64,000 nt of DNA from Gammaproteobacteria bacterium (lineage in GTDB: Bacteria > Pseudomonadota > Gammaproteobacteria > Steroidobacterales > Woeseiaceae): positions 248,003-312,002 of the forward strand of contig JAHZJK010000024.1 in the NCBI GenBank assembly GCA_022600955.1. Direction: 5' to 3'. Each line of letters begins with the position of its first letter. Positions within the stretch are counted from its first letter, which is position 1. Shown here in pieces: positions 39,878-50,164 of the stretch. A model generated the notes under the pieces. It was not told the DNA's origin and made no database searches. It was given only the letters and a program-made list of their open reading frames with translations. Made by a program: the position numbers and the translations under genes.

Positions 39878-40135
39878 ATGAAGATGAAAAAGCTATTACT
39901 AGTGTGTGTGTTCGGGGGTGTTTTTTCGTCGGCGGCTATAGCGGCGGACCCTTACGAAAGATGGCTAACGATGCAGAGCCAGCGCGGAACAGAGATCGAG
40001 TTCATCCGCGTTGCCAGTGAGAAGCCGCTGGCTGCAAGCGAAGAGACGGATGCGGAGGTTGCAAGCATCTTGAAGGAGATTGAGGCGATCGAGGAAGAGG
40101 ATCGAGCCAGCGAGGCAAGCGAAGATTCCTCATAA
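39878..40135 (+). CDS. Small acidic secreted hypothetical protein
   Basis: Signal peptide KKLLLVCVFGGVFSSAAIAA, mature part rich in E/D/S; 15 nt after the peptidase gene. Confidence 0.65.
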   Translation: MKMKKLLLVCVFGGVFSSAAIAADPYERWLTMQSQRGTEIEFIRVASEKPLAASEETDAEVASILKEIEAIEEEDRASEASEDSS

Positions 40136-40162
40136 GTAACACTCGAAGTATCTGGCGTTAGG

Positions 40163-40190
40163 AGAGGGCCGCAGCGCGGCCCTCTTTTTT
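40163..40190 (+). terminator. Rho-independent terminator
   Basis: AGAGGGCCGC-agc-GCGGCCCTCT followed by TTTTT. Confidence 0.9.
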
Positions 40191-40245
40191 ATTGGAGATC
40201 ACTGGTATGCTTTGCGCCTGCTAATTTCTCCACTAGGCGGTAACA

Positions 40246-43200
40246 ATGAACCTTGATACGAATCTCGCAGTGCTGTTCTCCTTGTTGCTCGCTTCTCCTG
40301 CCAGTCATGCGGTAGAAGAAGAGGCTGAGGGCTGGGACGTGAACTCGATACCGGGCGAATCCCGGGAAGTCACAATAGACACGACGTCCGGCTCGTGGAT
40401 GAGCCTCGACGTTAGTCCGGACGGAAAGACGATTGCGTTCGACCTGCTTGGTGACATCTATGTTTTACCCGTTGAAGGAGGCAATGCACGCGCAATCAAT
40501 AGCGGTTTGTCATGGTCCATGCAGCCGCGTTTCTCACCGGATGGCAGCGAGATCGCGTTTACGAGCGATGCTGGCGGCGGTGACAATATCTGGATCATGA
40601 GCGTCGATGGCAGCAATGCGCGCCAGCTTACGGAGGAGAGTTTTCGCCTCTTGAACAACCCGTACTGGTCGCCGGATGGTGACTACATCGCAGCGCGCAA
40701 ACATTTCACAACGTCGCGTTCGCTCGGCACCGGAGAAATCTGGCTCTATCACCGCAATGGTGGTGGTGGTGTTGCCGTGGTTGAAAAACCCAGCGAAGCA
40801 CATCAAAAAGAGCTAGGTGAGCCGGCATTTTCTCCAGACGGCCGCTATATCTACTACACACTCGATCAGACACCTGGGTCGACGTTTATCTATGCCCAGG
40901 ACTCTAATGGCGAAGTTTTTGCGATTCGGCGCCACGATCTGGAAACGGGCGAAAATGAGTTGTTCGTCTCAGGTGCCGGCGGTTCTGTGCGACCAACGCC
41001 CTCGCCGGATGGCAAATACCTGGCTTTCGTGCGACGTATTCGCAATGAGAGTGCGCTGTTCGTCAAAGACCTGACGAGTGGTGCCGAATATCCGGTTTAC
41101 GAGGGCCTTGACCGCGACCTGCAGGAGGTCTGGGCTGTACACGGCGTTTATCCGAATATGGACTGGTTGCCGGATTCGAGTGCCGTTGTATTCTGGTCCG
41201 GAGGTGGCATCAAGCGCGTTACGATCGCAGACAAATCTGTTGTGGACATAGAATTCAAGGTTAGCGATACACGCACCGTGTACACGGCGCCACGAGCAAA
41301 GCGGCAGGTCGCACCAGCATCATTCGACACCACGATGGTGCGAAATACGGAAACGTCTCCGGATGGCACGAAGGTCGTTTTCGAAAGCGCGGGACTCTTG
41401 TATGTAAAGAGCCTGCCTGATGGTGAGCCGCGCCGGCTGACACGCGACGCCGCAGATCATTTTGAATACGACCCAAGCTGGTCGCGCGATGGCAAGAGTA
41501 TCGTTTTCGTCACCTGGGACGATCAGGAACTCGCTCACGTGCACCGTGTTCGTGCAGCAGGTGGTCGAAGCGAGCGATTGACGACGGTGCCGGGTCACTA
41601 TCACGCGCCGAGATACTCACCGAACGGCAAGACTATCGTTTTTGAAGCGGGCGGCGGTGGCTACCTGACGTCGCCGGACTGGGCGATGCAAAACGGCGTA
41701 TTCGCTCTCTCAGGCAATGGCGGTGACGCGCGGCTGCTAACGAAGGATGGTAGCAATCCGCACTTTGGCGCTCGCGATGACAGACTCTACGTAACGCGCC
41801 GCGGTGAGGGCGGTCGCGCACTTGTGAGTGTCGACATGAACGGCCTGAATCCCAGAACACACGCAGTCGGCGAGCACCTCACGCGCTACGAAGTTGCGCC
41901 CGACGACAAGCACTTCGCGTTTCGGCAGAACTACCATATCTATGCGTTGCCGCTGCCTCCGGGTGGCAATCCGCTATCGATATCGACCAGCGTTGCGAGC
42001 GTCAACATGACACGCGTGAGTGGCGACGGCGGCAACTATCCGCACTGGAGTAATGCGGGTAATACGCTGGCCTGGAGTCTTGGGCCGACACTGTTTAAGG
42101 CCGACGTTGACGCGATGTTCGTCGTTAGTGCGGACGGTGAGGACGCAGGGTACGAAGCACCTGACATCGGCGTATCAATGTCGATGCAGTTACAGGCAGA
42201 CGTGCCATCTTCGCTGGTTGCATTGACAGGTGCCCGTATCGTTACGATGGCGGATGACGCTGGTGGGGTCATCGAGGACGGTGTGATTGTCATTGACGGT
42301 AATCGTATTCGTGCAGTTGGCGCAGCGGCTGATATAGCGACTCCCGAAGGCGCCCGGACCGTAGATCTGTCTGGCAAGACCATAATTCCAGGGCTTATTG
42401 ACGCGCATGCACATGGAGCGGCGGGCGTAGGGATGATTCCGGAGCAGAACTGGTCGGCGTACGCGACTCTCGCTTTCGGTGTGACCACAATTCACGATCC
42501 GTCGAATGATGCTACGGAAATATTCTCGGCAGCAGAAATGCAACGAACGGGCCAGATTCTTGCGCCGCGTATTTTCTCGACTGGCGATATTGTTTACGGC
42601 GCCCGCTCCACCTATTTCGCCGATATCAATTCTGTTGATGAGGCACGCGAGCACATTCGACGTTTGAAAGCGCAGGGCGCGGTTAGCATCAAAAATTACA
42701 ACCAGCCCCGCCGCGAGCAACGCCAGCAGGTAACGACCGCTGCCCGAGAAGAAGGCATGCTGGTCGTGTCGGAGGGCGGTTCGCTATTCCATATGGACTT
42801 GTCGATGGTTGCGGACGGCAACAGCGCGATTGAACACAATCTACCCCAGTCGATGCTGTACGACGATGTGTTGCAGTTCTGGAGCCAGACGAACGTCGCC
42901 TATACGCCTACTCTTGGCGTTACCTATGGTGGCTTGCGAGGCGAGGATTATTGGTATCAGTCGAGCGACGTCTGGACGCATCCCATTCTGTCGAACTTCG
43001 TTCCGCCGCACATATTGCAGCCTCGCTCAGTGCGACGGCAGCTGGCGCCCGAAGGCGACTATTACCATGACGTGAGTGCGGCCACGGCAAAACTGCTGGC
43101 CGATCGGGGCGTCATGGTCAGTATCGGCGCACATGGCCAGCGCGAAGGACTCGCGAGTCACTGGGAAATGTGGAGTTTCGCACAAGGCGGTATGGGCGCC

Positions 43201-43443
43201 ATTGAGGTACTGCGCACAGCAACAACAGCACCGGCCCAGGCACTCGGGTTTGATGACGACATCGGCTCAATTGAAGTTGGCAAACTGGCAGACCTCGTCG
43301 TAATCGATGCGAATATCGTGGAAGACATCTTTCAGTCCGACAAGGTCAGCATGGTCATGCTCAACGGGCGGCTATATGACGCCGCCACGTTGAATGAAAC
43401 CGTGACCGGAGACAGGCAAACCAAACCGTTCTACTGGCAGTAA
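40246..43443 (+). CDS. Secreted two-domain protein: TolB/PD40-like beta-propeller plus amidohydrolase
   Basis: Repeated [FW]SPDG / PD40-type units (LDVSPDGKTIAFDL, PRFSPDGSEIAFTSD) then IIPGLIDAHAHGAAG and GSIEVGKLADLVVIDANI. Confidence 0.92.
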   Translation: MNLDTNLAVLFSLLLASPASHAVEEEAEGWDVNSIPGESREVTIDTTSGSWMSLDVSPDGKTIAFDLLGDIYVLPVEGGNARAINSGLSWSMQPRFSPDGSEIAFTSDAGGGDNIWIMSVDGSNARQLTEESFRLLNNPYWSPDGDYIAARKHFTTSRSLGTGEIWLYHRNGGGGVAVVEKPSEAHQKELGEPAFSPDGRYIYYTLDQTPGSTFIYAQDSNGEVFAIRRHDLETGENELFVSGAGGSVRPTPSPDGKYLAFVRRIRNESALFVKDLTSGAEYPVYEGLDRDLQEVWAVHGVYPNMDWLPDSSAVVFWSGGGIKRVTIADKSVVDIEFKVSDTRTVYTAPRAKRQVAPASFDTTMVRNTETSPDGTKVVFESAGLLYVKSLPDGEPRRLTRDAADHFEYDPSWSRDGKSIVFVTWDDQELAHVHRVRAAGGRSERLTTVPGHYHAPRYSPNGKTIVFEAGGGGYLTSPDWAMQNGVFALSGNGGDARLLTKDGSNPHFGARDDRLYVTRRGEGGRALVSVDMNGLNPRTHAVGEHLTRYEVAPDDKHFAFRQNYHIYALPLPPGGNPLSISTSVASVNMTRVSGDGGNYPHWSNAGNTLAWSLGPTLFKADVDAMFVVSADGEDAGYEAPDIGVSMSMQLQADVPSSLVALTGARIVTMADDAGGVIEDGVIVIDGNRIRAVGAAADIATPEGARTVDLSGKTIIPGLIDAHAHGAAGVGMIPEQNWSAYATLAFGVTTIHDPSNDATEIFSAAEMQRTGQILAPRIFSTGDIVYGARSTYFADINSVDEAREHIRRLKAQGAVSIKNYNQPRREQRQQVTTAAREEGMLVVSEGGSLFHMDLSMVADGNSAIEHNLPQSMLYDDVLQFWSQTNVAYTPTLGVTYGGLRGEDYWYQSSDVWTHPILSNFVPPHILQPRSVRRQLAPEGDYYHDVSAATAKLLADRGVMVSIGAHGQREGLASHWEMWSFAQGGMGAIEVLRTATTAPAQALGFDDDIGSIEVGKLADLVVIDANIVEDIFQSDKVSMVMLNGRLYDAATLNETVTGDRQTKPFYWQ

Positions 43444-43449
43444 TCAGCG

Positions 43450-43481
43450 CCGCCGGCTTGTCAGTCGCGATAAGCCGGCGG
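43450..43481. terminator. Hairpin between convergent amidohydrolase genes
   Basis: CCGCCGGCTT-N12-AAGCCGGCGG; overlaps the 3' end of the minus-strand gene; no strong U-tract. Confidence 0.4.
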
Positions 43482-44756
43482 TTGTCCCGAATCCGATTTC
43501 AGGTAGCGGTCACGTAGCAGTGTTTGCCTGCTTTGCATCGGTATTGCCTTGCCGTTAATGAACACCTGGTCCGGGTAGTTCGTCAGCTCCAGCGGGTCCG
43601 CAGACCAAATGACGATATCAGCGGCCTTGCCAGGTTCGATGCTGCCCGCGATGTCAGCCACGCCGTAGATTTCCGCGGGCGTCAGTGTTATCGCGCGCAG
43701 CGCAAGATCCCATGCCAGGCCGTCAGCGACTGCATTGCCAGCGGACTGTGTGATGTTGCGTGCGTTATGGGTCGCGCTTTGACCGTCCGTCAATGCGAAG
43801 CGGACGCCGGCTTCGGCCAGGACCACAGCTGCGCCACGGCGTGCGTTGAGACGGTCAAAATCTCCCGGCAAATTGTAAGTGGCGGCAACCAGGACGGAAA
43901 TGTCCGCCGCGGCCAGTTCATCGGCAAGCATCCATGCTTCTGTTCCACCATTGATAATTGCGCGCAGGCCGTATTCTTTGCAGAGTGCGATCAGCACTTC
44001 GATATCGCTGGCCCGGTCCAGTGCGACGAGCATGGGCACAGTACCTGACAAGACTCCCTGTAACGCCTCAAGATCGGCGACGCTGTGCTCGTATTCGCGC
44101 CGCAGGCCGCGTTCGAAATCGCCCTTGTGATTTCGGTAGTCGCGAGCCTCGTCCAACGCATTGCGCAGCGTTAGCCAGGCACCGGCGCGACTGCCACCCG
44201 CCAGACCGCTGCCACGTTCACCGAGTGTAACGACCATCGCTGCACGGCGCTGGTCAATGACGCCATCGTCACCGAGGTTGACGATAGCCGCCTGGCCGGA
44301 AAGCACATGGCCCACCGCGCCAAAATCGTCCGCGCCTCCAGGCGCCGGCGCTATCAGTGCACGTGTAACACCTTCAATACGATTGATGGCGATTAGTGTC
44401 GAGCGCGGGTTGTAGGCATCAGCAACATCAAAGCCTGCTGTGAACAGTTCGCCACGTTGCAGCGCGTCGGCGGGACCGGCAGAACTACTGACCTCTACAA
44501 GACCCAGTCTGCCGAACGGACTGAACAGGCCCGGCGTTATGATCTTGCCGGTAGCGTCCAGTACGACGGCGCCATCGGGTGCGCTGACGTCGCTGCCGAC
44601 GGCGATAATCTTATCGTCACGTATGACAATAGTCGCATTCATAAGGGTGCCCTGCGGCCCGACGGTATGCACTTTCGCACCGACGATTGCAGTTGTCTCG
44701 GCAAAGGCGCTGAAGGTCAGAGCCAGTGTGGCAATACCAATAAACAGGCGCTTCAT
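43461..44756 (-). CDS. Amidohydrolase-fold protein lacking the HxH metal motif
   Basis: Signal peptide; KIITPGLFSPFGRLGLVEV where family has PG[LI]ID.H.H; C-terminal GSIEPGKAADIVIWSADPL. Confidence 0.85.
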   Translation of the reverse strand: MKRLFIGIATLALTFSAFAETTAIVGAKVHTVGPQGTLMNATIVIRDDKIIAVGSDVSAPDGAVVLDATGKIITPGLFSPFGRLGLVEVSSSAGPADALQRGELFTAGFDVADAYNPRSTLIAINRIEGVTRALIAPAPGGADDFGAVGHVLSGQAAIVNLGDDGVIDQRRAAMVVTLGERGSGLAGGSRAGAWLTLRNALDEARDYRNHKGDFERGLRREYEHSVADLEALQGVLSGTVPMLVALDRASDIEVLIALCKEYGLRAIINGGTEAWMLADELAAADISVLVAATYNLPGDFDRLNARRGAAVVLAEAGVRFALTDGQSATHNARNITQSAGNAVADGLAWDLALRAITLTPAEIYGVADIAGSIEPGKAADIVIWSADPLELTNYPDQVFINGKAIPMQSRQTLLRDRYLKSDSGQPPAYRD

Positions 44757-46123
44757 TTTGCACCTCCTGTTGCTGTCGTCGTACCAACACTAAAGTCTGT
44801 CACGGGATTCACGGCGGTGTTGCCGCGTTCAAACGCCAAAGCGCCGTCGATGTAGACACGTTCCGCTTTGCTGTAGACGCTGAATGGATTGTCACTCCAG
44901 ACGACGACATCCGCCATTTTGCCAGCCTCCAGCGTGCCGGTCATTTCGGCAATTCCGAGAGACTTGGCGGCGTTGCTCGTGATCCAGCGAATTGCTCGTT
45001 CCGGCGCAATATCGATTCCAACACGGGCTGCAGACCCCATGATCTTGGCCGACTCCTGGTTCAGGCGCTGAATACCAAGATCATCGTCGGAATGGATGAC
45101 CGCACAGGCACCAGCCTTGTCTATGAGTGCAGCGTTTTCGCGAATTCCGTCATACGCCTCCATCTTGAATCCCCACCAGTCAGCCCATACGGCTGCACAA
45201 GTGTCTGCCTCGGCAAGCAGGTCTGCGATCTTGTAGGCTTCAACGGCGTGATGAAAGGTGCCGACCTTGTAACCGAACTCTTTTGCAATATCGAGCATCA
45301 CGGACATCTCGTCGCCACGATAACAGTGGTTGTGAACGAGAATTTCGCCATCCAGAACGCCGGCGAGTGTTTCCAGCCGCAAATCGCGAGTCGGAGCTTC
45401 GCCCTGGCCGTCGTCAGCTGCTGCCAGCTTGTCACGATACTCCGCGGCCTCGATCCAGGCCGTGCGGTAACCGGCAACGTTCCCCATACGTGTTCCCGGT
45501 GCCTGCCCGCGGCCGCCGTATACGCGTTTCGGGTTTTCGCCGCAGGCCATCTTCAGGCCATACGGTGCGCCGGGAAACTTCATTTCCATGACGTTTCGGC
45601 CAGGCACGTTCTTGAGTGTGACACTGCGTCCGCCAATCAGATTGGCTGATCCCGGCAGAATTTGCAGCGAGGTCACACCGCCCGCGAGCGCCGTCACGAA
45701 ACCCGGGTCGTGTGGCCAGACGCTATGCTCCGCCCACACCTGCGCAGTAACTGGCGCGGTTGCTTCATTGCCGTCCGAGTGAGATGCGGTGCCGGGCGAC
45801 GGGTACACACCAAGATGTGAATGAACATCGATGATTCCCGGAGTAATCCACATGCCGGATACATCGATCACAGCGGCCTCACCGGCATCGAGTTCCGCTC
45901 CGACGGAAACAATTTTGCCGTCAGCGAGTAGTACGTCGGCATTGTCGACTCGCTCGCCCGTTCCCGTCAGAACGGTGGCGTTGCGAAGCAGTGTACTCGT
46001 CGACGACAGTGGTACATAGCGACTCGCATATGGGGCCATGCCCGAATCGTCGTCATCACTACTATCGCTGCACGCTGTGATAAACACGGCCGAAGTCGCC
46101 AATGCGACAATAAATTTATTCAC
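44753..46123 (-). CDS. Amidohydrolase with intact HxH motif
   Basis: Lipobox FITAC; MWITPGIIDVHSHLGVY; EILVHNHCYRGDEM; GTLEAGKMADVVVWSDNPF. Confidence 0.92.
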   Translation of the reverse strand: MNKFIVALATSAVFITACSDSSDDDDSGMAPYASRYVPLSSTSTLLRNATVLTGTGERVDNADVLLADGKIVSVGAELDAGEAAVIDVSGMWITPGIIDVHSHLGVYPSPGTASHSDGNEATAPVTAQVWAEHSVWPHDPGFVTALAGGVTSLQILPGSANLIGGRSVTLKNVPGRNVMEMKFPGAPYGLKMACGENPKRVYGGRGQAPGTRMGNVAGYRTAWIEAAEYRDKLAAADDGQGEAPTRDLRLETLAGVLDGEILVHNHCYRGDEMSVMLDIAKEFGYKVGTFHHAVEAYKIADLLAEADTCAAVWADWWGFKMEAYDGIRENAALIDKAGACAVIHSDDDLGIQRLNQESAKIMGSAARVGIDIAPERAIRWITSNAAKSLGIAEMTGTLEAGKMADVVVWSDNPFSVYSKAERVYIDGALAFERGNTAVNPVTDFSVGTTTATGGAK

Positions 46124-46201
46124 GCTGAATTCCCCTCAGGAAGAGCTTTATTGGTTCTTGTGGGGCCTATAATACAGCAGGTACGAGATGTGGGGATCTG
46201 A

Positions 46202-47302
46202 ATGAAGGAATTCGCGTTAGGGCGCTGGACCATGCTGCCGCTGTTGACACTGTTGATAGCCGGCTGCTCCACGGAAACGGGCCCGGCTGAGCCGACGATG
46301 ACACGCCACGTGCTGCAGCATGACGGGCTGGAAAGAGAGTATTTCGTGTTCCTGCCGTCCGCTTACGACGGCCAGAAAGAGTTTCCCGTTGCACTTTTTC
46401 TACATGGCTACGGTGGTTCGGCAACCGGTACCGAGGCCGAGGTAACGCAGGGTCTGAACTTCTATGCTGAGAAATTCGGATACGTTCTGATCTATCCGCA
46501 AGGCACCTGGTTCATGGCCGGCGACACTGCGGCGAGCCGTTGGGAGGCGACCTCCTGGAACCACATATCGGATGCATTCGACACGGGTCCGGACGGACCA
46601 ATTTGTGCGCATGACGAAAACCCGGTCGAGTGTCCGCCAGAGTGTGGTACGTGCGGCAAGTGTGGGTGGACTTCGTGCCACGACGACATCGGATTCCTGC
46701 GGCAGCTTGTCGCGAGGATAACGGGCGATCTCAGTGTCGACAATCGCAGTGTGTTCGTTTCAGGGTTCAGCAATGGCGCAATGATGACTCATCGCATTGC
46801 TTGCGAGGCGTCCGAATTGTTCGCTGCGGCCGCACTCGTTGGAGGCCGTGTCGAGCGAGGCTTTGAATGCACGCCGCAAAATCGTATACCGCTGCTGCAG
46901 ATGAACGGCGGCGCTGATGAAACCGTGCCCAGTGACGGACGGGTAAGTGACGATGGCTACTATTTTGCAAGCACTGTCGCTGTGACTGAACGTTGGAATG
47001 ACGGCGAATCGTGCGGGATTAAACTGCAGGACTGGAGCTCAGCAACTATAGAGGCCACAACGGCGCAGTGCACGATCGCCTGTGGCGATACGACGCACCC
47101 GTCAATCGACTGTTTGTGGCCGGAGGGCAATCACCGCTGGCCCGGGACCCCCGGCTTTCGCGGCAGCAACGGCTATTGCGTCAGTGAGTTGCAGGCTGAC
47201 AGCATGCCGGAACAGTCGATATGTATTGACCCTGATCCATCCGCGGATACATGGGGGTCCAGCCTGTTGTTCGAGTTTTTTGACGCTCACAGGGGGAGCT
47301 GA
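46202..47302 (+). CDS. Poly(3-hydroxybutyrate) depolymerase/LpqC-like esterase
   Basis: FLPSAYDGQKEFPVALFLHGYGG, lipase box GFSNG, Cys-rich CPPECGTCGKCGWTSCHDDIGFL, lipoprotein signal LIAGC. Confidence 0.85.
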   Translation: MKEFALGRWTMLPLLTLLIAGCSTETGPAEPTMTRHVLQHDGLEREYFVFLPSAYDGQKEFPVALFLHGYGGSATGTEAEVTQGLNFYAEKFGYVLIYPQGTWFMAGDTAASRWEATSWNHISDAFDTGPDGPICAHDENPVECPPECGTCGKCGWTSCHDDIGFLRQLVARITGDLSVDNRSVFVSGFSNGAMMTHRIACEASELFAAAALVGGRVERGFECTPQNRIPLLQMNGGADETVPSDGRVSDDGYYFASTVAVTERWNDGESCGIKLQDWSSATIEATTAQCTIACGDTTHPSIDCLWPEGNHRWPGTPGFRGSNGYCVSELQADSMPEQSICIDPDPSADTWGSSLLFEFFDAHRGS

Positions 47303-47303
47303 G

Positions 47304-50033
47304 ATGCACTTTATTTTCATTGTGATCGGCGCATTCATCGGTGCCTGGCTGGGGGATGTCGGCGATGAAGTGCTTGGCACATTGGCGGGAATCCTGATCG
47401 CTTCATTGCTCTTCAGGCTGTCGCGCGCGGCCTCACGTATTGATCAGCTGCAAGAACAGGTCGACCGACTATGGCAGCGCGACATCTCCGCCATGCCGCG
47501 CGCCGCCCAGGAGAGTACAGCCTCCAGGCCCGTGTCACTCTACGAGCCCGAGCCAGCGGAGCCTGAGGATTCGCCGGCGGCCGCATCAACAACCGCAACG
47601 ACGGCTGCAACACCGACGCCTGCCTCCGACCTGACGCGGGCCAAATTCGTGCCGCGCCCCGCGGAACAACCGGAAACCGTCGTTCACGAACGAAAACCCG
47701 AAACATCACCAGCTGCGAGCCCGTTGTCGCATACCGTCGACGTCGCGAAACGTTGGCTGACGACCGGCAACGTGCCTGTGAAAGTGGGTATTGTTCTTTC
47801 ATTTTTCGGTGTCGCTTTTCTTCTCAAGTACGCCGTAGAGAATTCCGTTCTCGAAATCCCCATAAGTGTTCGCTACCTCGGCGTTGCGGCTTTCGCCGCC
47901 GTTCTGCTCGGTATCGGCTGGCGCATGCGTGGTAAGCAAAAAGTCTATGCTCTGAGCTTGCAGGGTGGTGGCATCGGTGTCTTGTTCCTGACGGTATTTG
48001 CTGCGTTCAACATACACGGCTTGTTGTCGCCGTCGCTCGCGTTCGGAATTTTGATCCTGGTCACAGTTGCTGCTGGCATGCTTGCCATCAAGCAGGAGTC
48101 ACGTGCGCTCGCAATACTGGGTACGACCGGTGGATTCCTCGCACCATTGCTGGTGTCCACGGGCAGCGGGAATCATGTCGCACTATTCAGCTATTACCTG
48201 TTGCTCAACTGCGCGGTGCTGGGTGTTGCCTGGCATCGTGCGTGGCGTGAGCTAAACATTATCGGTTTCGTGTTTACGTTCGGCGTTGGCACCTTGTGGG
48301 GGTTTCAATATTACGTGCCCGAGAAGTTTGCGACGACCGAACCGTTCCTGGTGCTGCACTTCCTGTTCTATACGGCGATCGCCGTTCTGTTCGCGTTTCG
48401 CCAGCGCCCGCAACTGCGTGGCTACGTTGACGGTTCCCTCGTTTTCGGCACGCCGACGATTGCTTTCGCGCTACAGACTCAGCTGCTGGGCGACAGCGAG
48501 TACGGTCTTGCTTACAGCGCCGTGGCCGTTGCTGCCTTTTACGCGCTGATCGCATTGTGGTTAAAGCGTACGCAGGAAAAAAACTTCGACTTGCTGTCGC
48601 AGTCTTTTGTCGCGCTCAGTGTTGCGTTTGCGACGATTGCCGTGCCGCTCGCACTTGATGACCGCTGGACCGCGATCGCATGGGCGCTTGAAGGCTGTGC
48701 CCTGGTCTGGATTGGCGTTCGCCAGAGTGGCACGATGGCCAGGGTCACGGGAGCTATACTTGCGTTCGTTTCCGGTGTGATTTTCGTCAACTACGGATGG
48801 GATGACGGTCTTGGTATTGCTGTTCTGAATGGCAATTATCTTGGAGCCGCGCTTATCGCCGCAGCGTCGCTGGTTTCCGCACGTCTGTTCGCAAGCAGGA
48901 CAGACGAGTTTGAGTGGCACCGCGCTTTTTCGGTTGCTTTGCTCGCATGGGGTCTGGTCTGGTGGTTCGGGGCCGGTTTTGCGGAAAGCTTCGATCGCGT
49001 GTCCGGCGGTGAGGCGTTTCACGTGTTCTTCCTGTTTTTTAATGTCAGCTTTGCGGCCATCGCCTGGTTCGCTCGCCGCGACCATTGGACGGCACTGTCC
49101 CGATCAACCCTGCTGATGCTGCCGTTGCTCGCGCCATTTGCTGTTTATTATCTTGCCGAAAAAGACCATTTCTTTGACGGCTTGGGTGCCGTTGCCTGGG
49201 CAACCGCGATACCACTACACGCGTGGATTCTGTACACCTTCGCTGGTGAGAAAAGCCGCGCTGAGATGCTCTGGCACACTGCGGGCGTTGTGTTCTTCGT
49301 ACCGTTGCTTGCCTACGAGCTGTTCTGGCAGCTGGATCGGGTTGTGCTGAATGATGTCTGGTCGGCGTCTGCGGCACTACTGGTGCTGGCTGCCGCGGTG
49401 TTTTTTCTGCTACGTAATCGCGCTGCATCCTACTGGCCGTTTAAGCCCCACTCTGACGCGTACTACCTGGGCGCGCTAGCCCTGGCAGCAGGGTATTTGC
49501 TATTGCTTGTCCTGGCTTGTATCGACGAACCGGGTAACCCGTCGCCGCTCCCTTACATTCCGGTCCTGAACCCGTTCGATGTTCTTTCTCTGCTGGCGCT
49601 GGGCTTGTTGTGGATGATGAAAAGCGATTCGAGTGAGCGCTGGCCACTGGCACTCTGGGGTGGCAGCGCGTTCGTCCTGGCGACACTTGCGTTGTTGCGT
49701 GCCGTGCATCACTGGGCGGGTGTGGGCTGGAGTGCTGACGCCATGATGAATTCCGTAACGGCGCAAACGTCGCTGACTATCTTCTGGGCGGCACTCGGGC
49801 TCGGCGGCATGCTGCTGGGTGCGAGGCGGGAAAACCGCAGTATCTGGATGCTTGGCGTCGGGTTGATGGTGATCGTTGTCGCCAAAATGGCAGTCGTCGA
49901 TCTCGGCAGCACGGGTACTGTGCAACGCATAGTGTCATTCCTTGGTGTCGGTATCATGTTGCTGATCGTCGGTTACTTCGCGCCGGTGCCGCCACGAGGC
50001 GAGGAGGGCGAAGAAAACACTGTCGCAGACTAA
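47304..50033 (+). CDS. DUF2339 polytopic membrane protein
   Basis: N-terminal short TM/coiled-coil then more than 20 hydrophobic segments; PVKVGIVLSFFGVAFLLKYAVEN typical; start re-set to 47304. Confidence 0.88.
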   Translation: MHFIFIVIGAFIGAWLGDVGDEVLGTLAGILIASLLFRLSRAASRIDQLQEQVDRLWQRDISAMPRAAQESTASRPVSLYEPEPAEPEDSPAAASTTATTAATPTPASDLTRAKFVPRPAEQPETVVHERKPETSPAASPLSHTVDVAKRWLTTGNVPVKVGIVLSFFGVAFLLKYAVENSVLEIPISVRYLGVAAFAAVLLGIGWRMRGKQKVYALSLQGGGIGVLFLTVFAAFNIHGLLSPSLAFGILILVTVAAGMLAIKQESRALAILGTTGGFLAPLLVSTGSGNHVALFSYYLLLNCAVLGVAWHRAWRELNIIGFVFTFGVGTLWGFQYYVPEKFATTEPFLVLHFLFYTAIAVLFAFRQRPQLRGYVDGSLVFGTPTIAFALQTQLLGDSEYGLAYSAVAVAAFYALIALWLKRTQEKNFDLLSQSFVALSVAFATIAVPLALDDRWTAIAWALEGCALVWIGVRQSGTMARVTGAILAFVSGVIFVNYGWDDGLGIAVLNGNYLGAALIAAASLVSARLFASRTDEFEWHRAFSVALLAWGLVWWFGAGFAESFDRVSGGEAFHVFFLFFNVSFAAIAWFARRDHWTALSRSTLLMLPLLAPFAVYYLAEKDHFFDGLGAVAWATAIPLHAWILYTFAGEKSRAEMLWHTAGVVFFVPLLAYELFWQLDRVVLNDVWSASAALLVLAAAVFFLLRNRAASYWPFKPHSDAYYLGALALAAGYLLLLVLACIDEPGNPSPLPYIPVLNPFDVLSLLALGLLWMMKSDSSERWPLALWGGSAFVLATLALLRAVHHWAGVGWSADAMMNSVTAQTSLTIFWAALGLGGMLLGARRENRSIWMLGVGLMVIVVAKMAVVDLGSTGTVQRIVSFLGVGIMLLIVGYFAPVPPRGEEGEENTVAD

Positions 50034-50164
50034 ACGCGTTTGCGACCGCTCGGTTACAGCGTGCGGACAACAAGTGCGACGACGCGCTCGGATACTTGAT
50101 AAAAATCAAAGGTGCTGACGACGCAGTCATCCATACTGCCAGAAGGAGAAAATCGGGGGATAAC

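Noticed and set aside
40730-40790. Glycine-rich repeat stretch GGTGGTGGTGGTGTTGCC
   Set aside because: Short low-complexity run within a coding sequence (NGGGGVAVV loop), not a tandem repeat element.
45092-45649. 185-aa plus-strand ORF inside the amidohydrolase gene
   Set aside because: Antisense shadow of a conserved enzyme; no family features.
46145-46173. TATAAT upstream of the esterase gene
   Set aside because: No acceptable -35 at 16-18 bp spacing; too weak to report as a promoter.
48561-49085. 174-aa minus-strand ORF inside the DUF2339 gene
   Set aside because: Antisense shadow ORF with low-complexity charged sequence, as expected from reverse reading of hydrophobic codons.
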